A stretch of 57,812 nucleotides of DNA from Micromonospora sp. CPCC 205371 (GCF_026130045.1 NZ_JAIBNX010000002.1:62674-120485), one strand, 5' to 3'. Positions 26,051-34,713 are shown, counted from the first letter of the stretch. Program-made: numbers and translations. The notes: generated by a model from the sequence alone, not told the origin.

Positions 26051-26926
26051 GTGACGCGTGGTTCGATGGTTCGCTCGACACCAACCACCGGTTCGCAAGG
26101 AGAGTGGGAGAGCGTGGAGTCGCGCACCAGGCGAGGTGCTCCAGCGGCGCAGGCCCAGTCGGCGGAGGCCACCGACGCGCAGGGCGTGCGGAGCGTGCAA
26201 CGCGCGTTGGACATCCTCGGCCTGCTCACCGAGGATCGACCCACCATCTCGGTCCGGGAGATCATAGAGGCGACCGGCCTGGCGAAGACGACCGTGCTCC
26301 GGATGCTGTCGACATTGGAGCAAAGTGGCCTGCTCTGGGCCACCGCCAACGGATACATGGCCGGGCCCGGGCTCTGGCGATGGGCACACCTGGTCCAGCG
26401 CTCGTGGGAGCTGCCGCCGGATACGCAGCGCAGCATGCGCGAGCTCGCCATGCGCCAGCGCGAGACTGTCAACGTCTATGTCGTCCGTGACATGTATCGG
26501 GTGTGCATCGCGCAGCAGGAGGGCCCCCAGCCCTTGCGGCACGTGGTCCACGTCGGCGACGAGCTGCCGATGTGGGCCGGCGCCTCGGCGAAGATCCTGC
26601 TGCGCGACGCCAGCCCCGCTCTGCTGGACCGGATCGCGCGGAGCTCGCCCTACGGCCCGAAGCACGTCAAACGGCTGCGCGAGTGGATCGACGAAGCCGC
26701 GGTGAAGGGATACGCCGAGAGCCACGGCGAGCGCGAGGAAGGCTTGTCCGCCGTAGCCGCACCGATCATCGGCGGATCCGGGCAGGTCATCGCGGCACTG
26801 GGGCTCAGCGGCCCGACGGTCCGCTTCACCGAGACTCGGGTCGCCGAGTTCGCCGCCGACCTCATGCGGATGGCTCGCCAGATGTCCGAGCGCGGGTTCA
26901 GCCACCCGTTCGGCGCCGCCAGCTAG
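26051..26926 (+). CDS. IclR-family transcriptional regulator
   Basis: 291 residues from a GTG with AGGAG 7 bp upstream; GTG at 26114 is an alternative. N-terminal winged helix: VQRALDILGLLTEDRPTISVREIIEATGLAKTTVLRMLSTLEQ. The C-terminal IclR effector domain is recognised by LPMWAGASAKILLRDAS and GLSAVAAPIIGGSGQVIAALGLSGP. IclR proteins often regulate quinate and protocatechuate catabolism (PcaR, PobR, QuiR-type). It is divergent from the TRAP operon and is the prime candidate for control of this island. Confidence 0.92.
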   Translation: MTRGSMVRSTPTTGSQGEWESVESRTRRGAPAAQAQSAEATDAQGVRSVQRALDILGLLTEDRPTISVREIIEATGLAKTTVLRMLSTLEQSGLLWATANGYMAGPGLWRWAHLVQRSWELPPDTQRSMRELAMRQRETVNVYVVRDMYRVCIAQQEGPQPLRHVVHVGDELPMWAGASAKILLRDASPALLDRIARSSPYGPKHVKRLREWIDEAAVKGYAESHGEREEGLSAVAAPIIGGSGQVIAALGLSGPTVRFTETRVAEFAADLMRMARQMSERGFSHPFGAAS

Positions 26927-26993
26927 CGTCTCGCCCGCTTCTGAAAACACAAGTTCTGTCACCTCCGGCCATGGTGACCGGTTGTTATACGAA

Positions 26994-27003
26994 CTGGTAC
27001 GTT
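26994..27003 (+). promoter_or_regulatory. Candidate TetR autoregulatory site
   Basis: CTGGTACGTT sits within ACGAAC-TG-GTACGT, which is palindromic except for one pair, and is 80 bp upstream of the tetR ATG. It matches the site before the dehydratase fusion at 19241. A TTATAC element directly precedes it. Binding is inferred. Confidence 0.45.
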
Positions 27004-27083
27004 AGTTAGCCACTCGTTGGCGTGAAAGTCAAGGGCCGTGGCAAGCTCGTTCACGCCGCACCGGCTGGACATCGGAGGACGGG

Positions 27084-27746
27084 ATGGCAGGAACGCGGGT
27101 GACGGCCGCCGAAGGACGCGTGCGGGACAGCGCGCGGACGCGCGAGGAGATCCTCGACGTCGCCACGTCGCAGTTCGCCGCGCACGGCTACCACGGCTCG
27201 CGGGTGGACGAGATCGCCGCGCTGACCCGCACGACCAAGCGGATGATCTACTACCACTTCGGCGGCAAGAAGCAGCTCTACATCGCCGTCCTCGAGCGGG
27301 CGTACGCCCGGATTCGCGCGGCCGAGCGCGAGGTCAGCGTCGACAACCTCGATCCGGTCACGGCGTTGCGGCGGGTCGCGGAGGTGACGTTCGACCACCA
27401 CGGCGCCCATCCGGAGTTCATCCGGCTGGTCAGCATCGAAAACATCCACAACGCCGAGCACGTCAAGGAACTGGTGAAGCTCGTGGACCTCAGCGGGCCG
27501 GTGATCTCGATGCTGGACGGCATACTGCGCCGTGGACGGTCGGAAGGCCTGTTCCGCACGGACGTCGACGCGGTCGACGTCCACATGATGATCAGCGCGT
27601 TCTGCGTGTTCCATGTCGCCAACCGGCACACGTTCGGTGCCATCTTCGGGCGCGACCTGCTCGACCCGTCGCGCCGCGCCCACTACCGGACCATGTGCGG
27701 TGACATGGTCGTGCGGTACCTCGCCGCCGGCGAGGGCTACGCGTGA
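27084..27746 (+). CDS. TetR/AcrR-family regulator of the catabolic island
   Basis: 220 residues. HTH: TREEILDVATSQFAAHGYHGSRVDEIAALTRTTKRMIYYHFGGKKQLYIAVLE, the form seen in TetR proteins linked to 3-dehydroshikimate dehydratase genes. The C-terminal domain resembles TetR_C_41-like folds (FIRLVSIENIHNAEHVKEL). Its 3' end overlaps the convergent Gfo/Idh/MocA gene by 10 bp. A shared upstream 10-mer suggests that it controls itself and the dehydratase fusion. Confidence 0.88.
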   Translation: MAGTRVTAAEGRVRDSARTREEILDVATSQFAAHGYHGSRVDEIAALTRTTKRMIYYHFGGKKQLYIAVLERAYARIRAAEREVSVDNLDPVTALRRVAEVTFDHHGAHPEFIRLVSIENIHNAEHVKELVKLVDLSGPVISMLDGILRRGRSEGLFRTDVDAVDVHMMISAFCVFHVANRHTFGAIFGRDLLDPSRRAHYRTMCGDMVVRYLAAGEGYA

Positions 27747-28786
27747 GTGAGGTTCACGGGTGCGCCAGACCGTGACGACGCGTAGATCGCCTCGATGATC
27801 TGAAGAGAGCGGACGGCGTCGACGCCGGTCACCGCCGGCTCGCGGTCGTGGGCGATGGCGTCGAGGAAGTCCTCGATCTGCCTGGCGTGATAGGGCGCCA
27901 GATGGTCGTGGATCTCGGCGAGCGGCAGGTCTGGCGCGCCGGCCTCGAGGCGGCCGGTCTGCGAGGTCTCCTCGCCAGGGAGCGTGGACAGGTCGGTGAA
28001 GCCGACACCCTCCGGAAACTCCATCACGCTGGCGGTGCGTCCGTGCGCGTCGCTGACCCAGACCTGCGCGCCGAGCCCGGGCTGAAAAGTGGTGCCGGCC
28101 TGGATGGTGGCCAGCGCACCGGAGGCGAACTCGACCACCGCCGCCGCGGTGTCCTCCACCTCGATGAGGTCGCGGTGCACGAGCGTGGCGCAGCGCCCGG
28201 TCACCCGCCGGGCCGGCCCCATGAACCACTGGAGGAGGTCGATGTGATGGATGGCTTGCGTCATGAGGACGCCGCCGCCCTCCGTGGCCAGGCGCCCGCG
28301 CCACGGCTCGGCGTAGTAATCGGCGTCGCGGTTGAGTCGCGCCACTACGCCGCCACAGATCGGTGTGCCCAGCCGGCGGTCGTCGATCGCCCGGCGGATC
28401 TGCGCCGCTGCCGGCCAGAAGCGGCGCTGGAACAGCACGCCGAACCGGATACCGGCCGAGGCGGCGGCGGTGACCATGCGGTGGGCCTGGGCCACGGTGA
28501 GAGCGATGGGTTTCTCGCATAGGACGTGCGTGCGGTGCCGGGCCGCCGCCAGGACGCCCTCCTCGTGTGCGGCGTGCGGCGTGCAGATGGTGACGGCGTC
28601 CAAGCCCGTGACGAGCATCTGGTCCGCGTCCTGGTAGGCGTGCGGGATGCCGTGGGTCGCGGCGAACGCACGGGCGCGTCCGATGTCGACGTCGACGACC
28701 GCGACCACGTGGACGCCTGCGATACCGCGCAGGGCGGTCAGGTGGCTCCGCGCGATCTTGCCGCAGCCGATGATCCCGACGCGCAC
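27737..28786 (-). CDS. Gfo/Idh/MocA-family NAD(P)-dependent oxidoreductase
   Basis: 349 residues. N-terminal Rossmann domain: MRVGIIGCGKIARSHLTALRG with VVAVVDVDIGRA. The family EKP motif, which carries the catalytic Lys, is present (VLCEKPIALTVAQAHRM). The C-terminal beta-sheet domain includes GGVLMTQAIHHIDLLQWFMGP with the conserved His pair. It oxidises a ring or sugar hydroxyl; given its operon it may act on a quinate-like cyclitol acid. It is the last gene of the minus-strand operon starting at 34713. Confidence 0.9.
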   Translation of the reverse strand: MRVGIIGCGKIARSHLTALRGIAGVHVVAVVDVDIGRARAFAATHGIPHAYQDADQMLVTGLDAVTICTPHAAHEEGVLAAARHRTHVLCEKPIALTVAQAHRMVTAAASAGIRFGVLFQRRFWPAAAQIRRAIDDRRLGTPICGGVVARLNRDADYYAEPWRGRLATEGGGVLMTQAIHHIDLLQWFMGPARRVTGRCATLVHRDLIEVEDTAAAVVEFASGALATIQAGTTFQPGLGAQVWVSDAHGRTASVMEFPEGVGFTDLSTLPGEETSQTGRLEAGAPDLPLAEIHDHLAPYHARQIEDFLDAIAHDREPAVTGVDAVRSLQIIEAIYASSRSGAPVNLTHA

Positions 28787-28792
28787 CTCGGT

Positions 28793-29236
28793 TCACCCCG
28801 GGGCCATGGCCTGGAGCCCGCGCATGGCCAGCTCATACACGTCCGCGCCGAACCCGGCCAGGAATCCGCCGGCCGCGCGGGCCGTGAGCAGCCCCTCGTG
28901 GTAGGTCGCCTCCCGGCTGAAGACGTTCGTGAGGTGCACCTCGATGACCGGTTGCTCGATCATCCGGAGCGCGTCGTGCAGAGCGACCGACCGGGCGGAC
29001 AGCCCGGCAGGGTTGATGATGACCGACGCCGCCTCGTCGTAGGCCCGGTGCAGCCAATCGATCAGCTGTCCCTCGGCATTGGACTGTCCAAAGTACAGGT
29101 CGAAGTCGAGCTCGGCGGCCAGCGTCCGGCACCGTTTCTCGATCTCGGCCAGTGTGACGGTCCCGTATACCCGCGGCTCGCGGCGCCCGAGCATGTCGAG
29201 GTTGGGACCGTTGAGGATGAACAGGCGGCGTGCCAC
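28793..29236 (-). CDS. aroQ: Type II 3-dehydroquinate dehydratase-like protein (AroQ), altered pocket
   Basis: 147 residues from a GTG that shares one base with the preceding stop. It keeps the family core LNGPNLDMLGRREPRVYG with the catalytic Arg and Tyr of the lid loop, the Asn of IINPAG, the Asp of VALHDA and the catalytic His of EVHLTN. Compared with the M. tuberculosis enzyme (from memory), the His81 position is Ala (GLSARS instead of GLTHTS), the Arg112 position is Tyr, and Ser103 is Thr. These contact ring hydroxyls or the carboxylate, so the substrate may differ from 3-dehydroquinate. It normally interconverts 3-dehydroquinate and 3-dehydroshikimate. Confidence 0.87.
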   Translation of the reverse strand: MARRLFILNGPNLDMLGRREPRVYGTVTLAEIEKRCRTLAAELDFDLYFGQSNAEGQLIDWLHRAYDEAASVIINPAGLSARSVALHDALRMIEQPVIEVHLTNVFSREATYHEGLLTARAAGGFLAGFGADVYELAMRGLQAMAPG

Positions 29237-31359
29237 TAGTAGACCTCGATCTTGCCGGTCGATCGGGGGCTGGCCGGGTCGTTGAAGAAGTACTCGCCGG
29301 TGCGGTCGAAGGTGTACTGGAAGGACGCGCCGGGTGCGAGGCGGACGTCGAAGAGGCCCTCGAAGAACTGGGTCGCGCCGCGTTCGCCGGCGTTGCCGGG
29401 ATGGTTGGTGAACGTGACGGTGGTGCCGACGGGGATGCGCAGATGGGTGGGGGCCATGCCGGCGACGGCGAACGACTCGGTCGTCCCGATCTGCCCGGTG
29501 GCGGCGTTGTAGGTGCGGCCGATGACGACGGTGTTGGCCACCGCGGCGCCTTCGACCGGCCCGCCGGAGACCGGCCGGCGGATCACCGGGGGCGGTGGGG
29601 TCGGCGCCGGTCCGACGGGTCCGTCGATCTCGAAGGCCCAGAGAAAGTCGCCGCGGGGTGCGGAGTTTCCGTACGGGATGTTGGTCCCACCGGCGTACAC
29701 GGCGAGGTATTCCTTGCCGCCGGCCCGGTACATGATCGGGCTGGCGCTGATCGCCGCGCCGGTCTGGAAGCGCCACAGCTCACGACTGGTGCGGGCGTCC
29801 ATGGCGATCAGGTTGCCGTCCGGCTGGCCGATGAACAGCAGGTCGCTGTCGGTGGTGAGGATGCCGTTGCCGTGCGCCAGCGAGTAGGGCATCCGCCGCT
29901 TCCACCTCACCTGGTTGGTACTCACGTCGACGGCGACGATGCCGCCGGTCTGGTACTCCCCCGGCGGCCGCAGGCCGTTGCTGCTCTCGGTGAGCGAGTG
30001 GGCGGCTGCGACGTATCCGAAGCCGGTGTAGACCAGGCCGGTGCGGTGGCTGAAGGACAGGTGCGACCAGTCCGCGCCGCCGCCGTGGCCGGGGATGGAC
30101 AGGACCGGCACGTCCCAGTGCGGGTCGTACAGGGCGCCCTGCACGTAGTTCGGCACGGCCCGGTTGGGGTCGCCCGGTACGGAGGTGCCCAGCGGCTGAT
30201 CCACGACACGCTGCTCGGTCCAGCCGCCCTGCACCGGGAACGGCTGGGTCGGCCACGTCTTCTGGCGCGGCTCCTGCGGCACCGGCCGCTCGACGATGCC
30301 CAGCGGCGCCGTGCCGTCGACCCGGTCGAGGATGAAGAACATGCCGGACTTGCTGCCGTAGACGACCACCTTGCGCCGCCGGCCCCGGATCTTGACGTCG
30401 GCGAGCACCGGCGCCATCACGTTGTCCATGTCCCAGATGTCGTGGTGCACCGACTGGAAGTGCCATCGGTACGCACCGGTGCGCATGTCCAGCGCCACCA
30501 GCGAATTCGCGAACAGGTTCTGCCCGCCGCGCGCCGAACCGTCCTGCGAGGAGTTGTTGCCGCGGGCGTTGCCGAACGTCCAGTACGTGAGCCCCAGCTC
30601 GGGGTCGACGGCCGGGTGAATCCACGGCGTGGCGCCACCCTCCAGGTAGGAGTCGCCCTCCCAGGTGTCGTTTCCGAACTCGCCCGGTCCGGGCGTGCCC
30701 CAGAAGTGCCACAGCAGGTCGCCGTTGCGGGCGTCGAGCGCCACGGCGGCACCGCGCGGACCGTCATTGGTGCCGCAGAACAGCATGCCGTCGCAGTACA
30801 CGACCGCGACCTTCTCGATGTTGCCGAAGCCGTTGACCTGGCGCTCCCACACGACCTGGCCGGTTGCCTGGTCCAGTGCGATGACGTAGTTCTCGTTCGA
30901 CTTCGTGAACACCTTGCCGTCACCGACCGCCACGCCGCGGCGGACCAGCGTGCCGCGCGTCTGCTCGTAACGCCATTTCGTCTGGCCGGTGACGCCGTCG
31001 ACGGCGACGACGTTGCCGGGCGCGGACTCGATGTAGATCGTCCCGTCGACCGCGACCGCCGTGCTCTCGTTGTTGCCTACGGTGATCCCGCCCTCGATGC
31101 GGTTGACCCACGCCCCGCGCAGGCGGCGCACGTTGCCGGGATTGATACGCCGCAGCGAGGTGTAGTTCTGGTTCCCCAGGTTGCCACCGACCTTGGGGAA
31201 GTCCTTGTCGCCCGGGGTGTCGAAACGGAGCAGGTCAGCGGCGCCGGGAGCGCGCCCGCCCGCGGCGGCGGGTGCCGCGGTGATGGCGGGGCCTGCTGTG
31301 GCCGCGGGGGGCGCCGCCCCGGCTGGCGTGGGGACGGTTCCTGGGGCGGTGTGTGCCAT
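29236..31359 (-). CDS. PQQ-dependent dehydrogenase with C-terminal cupredoxin-like domain
   Basis: 707 residues. After an Ala/Pro-rich N-terminus (1-45) without a recognisable signal peptide comes an eight-bladed quinoprotein propeller with repeated 'ALDA.tG..lW' blades (VALDARNGDLLWHFWG, VALDMRTGAYRWHFQ, AMDARTSRELWRFQTG). HHDIWDMDNVMAP carries the catalytic Asp. The last ~120 residues (IPVGTTVTFTNHPGN...FDRTGEYFF) form a cupredoxin-like fold, but the usual Cys-x-x-His copper loop is absent, and there is no CxxCH haem motif. It probably oxidises an alcohol; the related QuiA enzyme oxidises quinate. An in-frame stop upstream excludes a longer N-terminus. Confidence 0.87.
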   Translation of the reverse strand: MAHTAPGTVPTPAGAAPPAATAGPAITAAPAAAGGRAPGAADLLRFDTPGDKDFPKVGGNLGNQNYTSLRRINPGNVRRLRGAWVNRIEGGITVGNNESTAVAVDGTIYIESAPGNVVAVDGVTGQTKWRYEQTRGTLVRRGVAVGDGKVFTKSNENYVIALDQATGQVVWERQVNGFGNIEKVAVVYCDGMLFCGTNDGPRGAAVALDARNGDLLWHFWGTPGPGEFGNDTWEGDSYLEGGATPWIHPAVDPELGLTYWTFGNARGNNSSQDGSARGGQNLFANSLVALDMRTGAYRWHFQSVHHDIWDMDNVMAPVLADVKIRGRRRKVVVYGSKSGMFFILDRVDGTAPLGIVERPVPQEPRQKTWPTQPFPVQGGWTEQRVVDQPLGTSVPGDPNRAVPNYVQGALYDPHWDVPVLSIPGHGGGADWSHLSFSHRTGLVYTGFGYVAAAHSLTESSNGLRPPGEYQTGGIVAVDVSTNQVRWKRRMPYSLAHGNGILTTDSDLLFIGQPDGNLIAMDARTSRELWRFQTGAAISASPIMYRAGGKEYLAVYAGGTNIPYGNSAPRGDFLWAFEIDGPVGPAPTPPPPVIRRPVSGGPVEGAAVANTVVIGRTYNAATGQIGTTESFAVAGMAPTHLRIPVGTTVTFTNHPGNAGERGATQFFEGLFDVRLAPGASFQYTFDRTGEYFFNDPASPRSTGKIEVY

Positions 31360-31468
31360 GGGGTCACCTCTTCCTGGCCGCGGCTACCGGTCCCGTGCGC
31401 GTTGGGGGGCGGCCCGGGACGGTGCGATGCCGGCGCGGCCGTGGCTTGGTTGTCGGATTACGCGGGGT

Positions 31469-33244
31469 TCAGTCGAAGACGCCCTGGTAGATGTCCTTGA
31501 TGTTCCAGTGCCCCGGGGTGGGTACGGGTTCGTTGACCATGGGTACGTCGAGGACCGCCGGCCGGCGGGCCGCGATGGCGGCGCGGAGGGCCTCGCCGAG
31601 CGCGTCGGCGCTGTCCACGGTGTAGCCGTCCGCGCCGCAGGCTCGGCCGAAGGCGGCGAAGTCCGGGCTGTACGGCGCGCCGTCGGGCCCGAGGAAGTCG
31701 CAGCCGTAGCTGCGGCCGAAGTTCGCCGACTGGAGGTCGGAGATGGTGCCGTGGGACCGGTTGTTCATGACCACGAAGATCACGGGCGCGCCCTGCTCGA
31801 CGGCCATCGGCACGGCGGGTAGCTGTGCCCCCATACCGCCGTCGCCGATCAGGGCGACCACGGTGCGGTCGGGCTGGGCGATCTGGACGCCGACCGCCGC
31901 CGCCGGGCCGAAGCCCATTGTCGAGGCGCCCCCCGGGGTGATGAAGCGGCCCTGCTCGGGAAGTTCGTAGCACTGGGCCACGCCGTTCTTGTTCCACCCC
32001 ACGTCGGTGACGAGGATGGCGTCCGGCGGCAGGATGGCCCGCAGGTCGGTGAGAATCCGTTCGGGCCGCAACGGAAACCGCGCGCTCGTGCCGCGTTCCC
32101 GGCTCTCGGTGAAGAGGGTGCGGCGGGTGGCGGTGATGGTTTCCCGCAAACCAGGCCGCCGGCTGGGTGCGGGCTGCCGTTCGCGGACGGCCGCGTCGAT
32201 CGCCCGTACGGCGTCGGCCACGTCGGCGACGGCGCCGATGGTGACCGGGAAGTTGCGGCCGATCTCGGCCGGGTCGATGTCGATCTGGATGAGCCGCCCG
32301 GGTGGGAACTGCCACGTGTACCGGCGGTCCCAGGAGCTGGCGTCGGTCTCGGCGAAGCGGGTAGCCAGCGCCAACACGACGTCCGCCTCGCGGGTGTATC
32401 GGTTGGTCAACTCCAGACCCCAGAAACCCGGCATGCCCAGCAACAGCGGGTGGCTGTCCGGCAGTGTGCCCTTGGCCATCAGCGAATGCGCGACCGGGAT
32501 GTCCAGGTGCTCGACCAGCGAGCGCAGGGCCTCCAGGCCGGGGCCGCGACGTAGGCCGCCGCCCAAGTAGACCAGCGGCCGCTCGGCGGCGACGAGCAGG
32601 TCGGCGATGCGTCCGGCGGCGTCGGCGGGCAGGCCGGGCCGCTCCGGGGTCGCGAGCGGGAAGCCGTCGGCGGTATCACGCGGGACTGGGCGCGAGAAGT
32701 GGTCCATCGGTACGCTCAGCAGCACCGCGCCGGGACGCCCGGAGGTCGCGGTCCAGAACGCCCGCTCCGTGAACCGGGCCAGGTCGCCGACCCGGTGCAC
32801 CTGCCAGGCCCGCTTCACGAACGGCCGGTAGATGGCGGCCTGGTCGCCGTCGGCGTGCAGGTTCACCTCCTGGTGCGGATGCCGCCCCCGGTAGTAGGAC
32901 GGGATGTCGCCGGTGATCGCCACCAGCGGCACCGAGTCGAGCGCGGCGGTCATGACACCGGTGACCGCGTTGGTCATGCCGGGCCCGACATGCAGCAGTA
33001 CGACGCCCGGCTTACCGGTGGCGCGAGCGTAGCCATCAGCGGCGTGCGCGGCCGCCTGCTCGTGCCGGGCGATGACGAACCGGATGCTGCTGCGCCCCAT
33101 CGCGTCCAGCAGGGCGATGTTGGTGTGCCCGCAGGTGCCGAAGACGTGCTCGACGCCGTACGACTCGAGCTGCGCCACCATGGCCTCGGCCGCGGTGACC
33201 GTGTCGTTGCGCCGGCTGGCGTCCACCAGCTCGTCGAGGCTCAT
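31469..33244 (-). CDS. ThDP-dependent enzyme, acetolactate synthase/decarboxylase superfamily
   Basis: 591 residues with the three-domain ThDP architecture. The N-terminal Pyr domain has catalytic E62 (ARHEQAAAHAADGYARA). The middle domain has LIQIDIDPAEIGRNF, a DHS-like fold region. The C-terminal PP domain has VALIGDGGMGAQ...NNRSHG for Mg-ThDP. Its ATG overlaps the aldehyde dehydrogenase stop (ATGA), so an aldehyde product passed to that enzyme is likely. Candidate reactions are 2-oxoacid decarboxylation or, like cyclohexane-1,2-dione hydrolase and IolD of this superfamily, C-C cleavage of a cyclic 1,2-dione. The sequence alone does not decide between them. Confidence 0.88.
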   Translation of the reverse strand: MSLDELVDASRRNDTVTAAEAMVAQLESYGVEHVFGTCGHTNIALLDAMGRSSIRFVIARHEQAAAHAADGYARATGKPGVVLLHVGPGMTNAVTGVMTAALDSVPLVAITGDIPSYYRGRHPHQEVNLHADGDQAAIYRPFVKRAWQVHRVGDLARFTERAFWTATSGRPGAVLLSVPMDHFSRPVPRDTADGFPLATPERPGLPADAAGRIADLLVAAERPLVYLGGGLRRGPGLEALRSLVEHLDIPVAHSLMAKGTLPDSHPLLLGMPGFWGLELTNRYTREADVVLALATRFAETDASSWDRRYTWQFPPGRLIQIDIDPAEIGRNFPVTIGAVADVADAVRAIDAAVRERQPAPSRRPGLRETITATRRTLFTESRERGTSARFPLRPERILTDLRAILPPDAILVTDVGWNKNGVAQCYELPEQGRFITPGGASTMGFGPAAAVGVQIAQPDRTVVALIGDGGMGAQLPAVPMAVEQGAPVIFVVMNNRSHGTISDLQSANFGRSYGCDFLGPDGAPYSPDFAAFGRACGADGYTVDSADALGEALRAAIAARRPAVLDVPMVNEPVPTPGHWNIKDIYQGVFD

Positions 33245-34713
33245 GGCGTGCCTTCCTGGTCGCCGAACAGTGACATGCCGCGCAGCAGGAGCGTCTTGAC
33301 GACCGTGTAGTCGTCGATCATCCAGCGGGGCGACTCGCGGCCGAAGCCCGAGTCCTTGACGCCGCCGAACGGCACGTGGTCGAGGCGGTAGTTCGACGAA
33401 CCGTTGACCACCAGGCCGCCGACCTCCAGCTCGCGCCAGGCGGTGACGATCCGGCGGACATCGTTGGTGAACAGGCCCGCCTGCAAGCCGTAGCGGCTGT
33501 CGTTGCAGGTGGCGACCACGCCGTCGAAGTCGTCGTAGGGCAGGACGCTGACGGCGGCGCCGAACACCTCGTCGCGCAGCAGCCGGGCGTCTTCGGGTGG
33601 TGACGCCACGACCGTGGGGATCACGGTGGCGCCGTCGCGGCGACCGCCGGTGGTGACCGTCGCGCCGGCGGCTGCCGCCTCACCCCCCCCCGCGGCAACC
33701 CCCTGGGCCGCGCCCTCCTCCACCACCGCCCCCAGGTCGGGGGGGGGGTCGGGGCGGGCGCCGACCGTCAGCTTCTCCACCTGCTGGGTGAAGCTGTCGA
33801 GAAACTCCTCGTGACGGCTGCGGTGGACGTAGACCCGCTGCACGGATATGCAGCTCTGGCCCGAGTTGCTGTAGCCGGTGGCGGCACAGATCCGCGCCGC
33901 CAGGCCGACATCCGCGTCGTCGCACACGATGGTGGCCGCGTTGCCCCCCAGCTCCATGACGAGCCGCTTGGCGCCGGCCGCCCGGGCCACCGCCGCCCCG
34001 GTGGCCACGCTGCCGGTAAAGCTGATGACGCCGACCTCCGGCGCGGCGCACAGTGCCGCGCCGACGCGGCCGTCGCCGTGCAGCACTTGGACCGCCTCCG
34101 GCGGCATGCCCGCGTCCAGCAGCAGCGCCACGACCGCGGTCGAGGCGGCGGGAGCTTGCGGCGGCGGCTTGACGATCGTCGTGTTGCCGGCCGCGAACGA
34201 CGCCGCCAGCTTGTGCGCGAGCAGGTTGGCCGGCGCGTTGAACGGCGTGATGGCCAGCGCCACTCCCACCGGTGCGCGGTGCGTGAACGCGGTGGTACCG
34301 ACGCCCCGTGCCCAGCCGGCGACCGGAAGCACCTCGCCACCGATCCGGCGGGCCTCGGCGGCCGAGACCGCGAAGGTGTCGGCCACCCGGTCGATCTCGC
34401 CCAAGCCGTCCTTGATGGGCTTGCCGAGCTCCAGCGCCAACAGGCGGGCCAGTCCCTGCCGCCCTTCGACGGCGGCGGCCGCCGCCCGCTCCAGGACCTC
34501 GGCACGCGCCGCCCGCGGCATCCGGGCGACCGCCCTGGCCCCGTTCCGCGCGTACGCCAAGGCGGCCCGCACGTCGCTGTCGTCCGCCTGCCGGGCTGTG
34601 CTGACGACCCGGCGTGTCCAGGGACCAACCCGGTCGAGCCGCGTCCCGCCGGTGCGCCAGTCGCCCGCGACGAGGCAGCCGACCTCGACGAGTTCGGCCG
34701 AGTTGTCGAGCAT
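33241..34713 (-). CDS. Aldehyde dehydrogenase (NAD(P)-dependent)
   Basis: 490 residues from the ATG at 34713, first gene of the five-gene minus-strand operon. ALDH hallmarks are ITPFNAPANLLAHKLA, the catalytic Glu in VMELGGNAA, the catalytic Cys near residue 288 in GYSNSGQSCISVQR, and the C-terminal YRLDHVPFGGVKDSGFGRE. Residues 305-350 are abnormal (PDPPPDLGAVVEEG...VAAGGGEAAAAG): a helix normally rich in Glu, Trp and Val is Gly/Pro-biased, coinciding with C9 and G10 runs. It likely oxidises the aldehyde made by the overlapping ThDP enzyme. Confidence 0.9.
   Translation of the reverse strand: MLDNSAELVEVGCLVAGDWRTGGTRLDRVGPWTRRVVSTARQADDSDVRAALAYARNGARAVARMPRAARAEVLERAAAAAVEGRQGLARLLALELGKPIKDGLGEIDRVADTFAVSAAEARRIGGEVLPVAGWARGVGTTAFTHRAPVGVALAITPFNAPANLLAHKLAASFAAGNTTIVKPPPQAPAASTAVVALLLDAGMPPEAVQVLHGDGRVGAALCAAPEVGVISFTGSVATGAAVARAAGAKRLVMELGGNAATIVCDDADVGLAARICAATGYSNSGQSCISVQRVYVHRSRHEEFLDSFTQQVEKLTVGARPDPPPDLGAVVEEGAAQGVAAGGGEAAAAGATVTTGGRRDGATVIPTVVASPPEDARLLRDEVFGAAVSVLPYDDFDGVVATCNDSRYGLQAGLFTNDVRRIVTAWRELEVGGLVVNGSSNYRLDHVPFGGVKDSGFGRESPRWMIDDYTVVKTLLLRGMSLFGDQEGTP
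33683..33748. other. Homopolymer-rich tract inside the aldehyde dehydrogenase gene
   Basis: Nine C (33683-33691) and ten G (33739-33748) bracket a segment whose translation departs from ALDH consensus but stays in frame. Substitutions toward G or C in a hard-to-sequence region would explain this. Real divergence is the alternative. Confidence 0.5.

Noticed and set aside
27051-28796. 581-codon minus-strand frame across the Gfo/Idh gene and the tetR gene
   Set aside because: Spans two real genes in another frame and is Arg-rich throughout.
29230-31500. 756-codon open frame opposite the PQQ dehydrogenase
   Set aside because: Low-complexity Val/Asp/Arg translation; the quinoprotein blades on the other strand are unmistakable.
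19272-34713. myo-inositol catabolic cluster (Idh, IolE-like, IolD-like genes)
   Set aside because: The barrel protein carries an HPPD-like module and dehydroshikimate dehydratase signature residues. AroQ and a quinate/shikimate dehydrogenase are present, while iolB, iolC and iolJ-type genes are absent.
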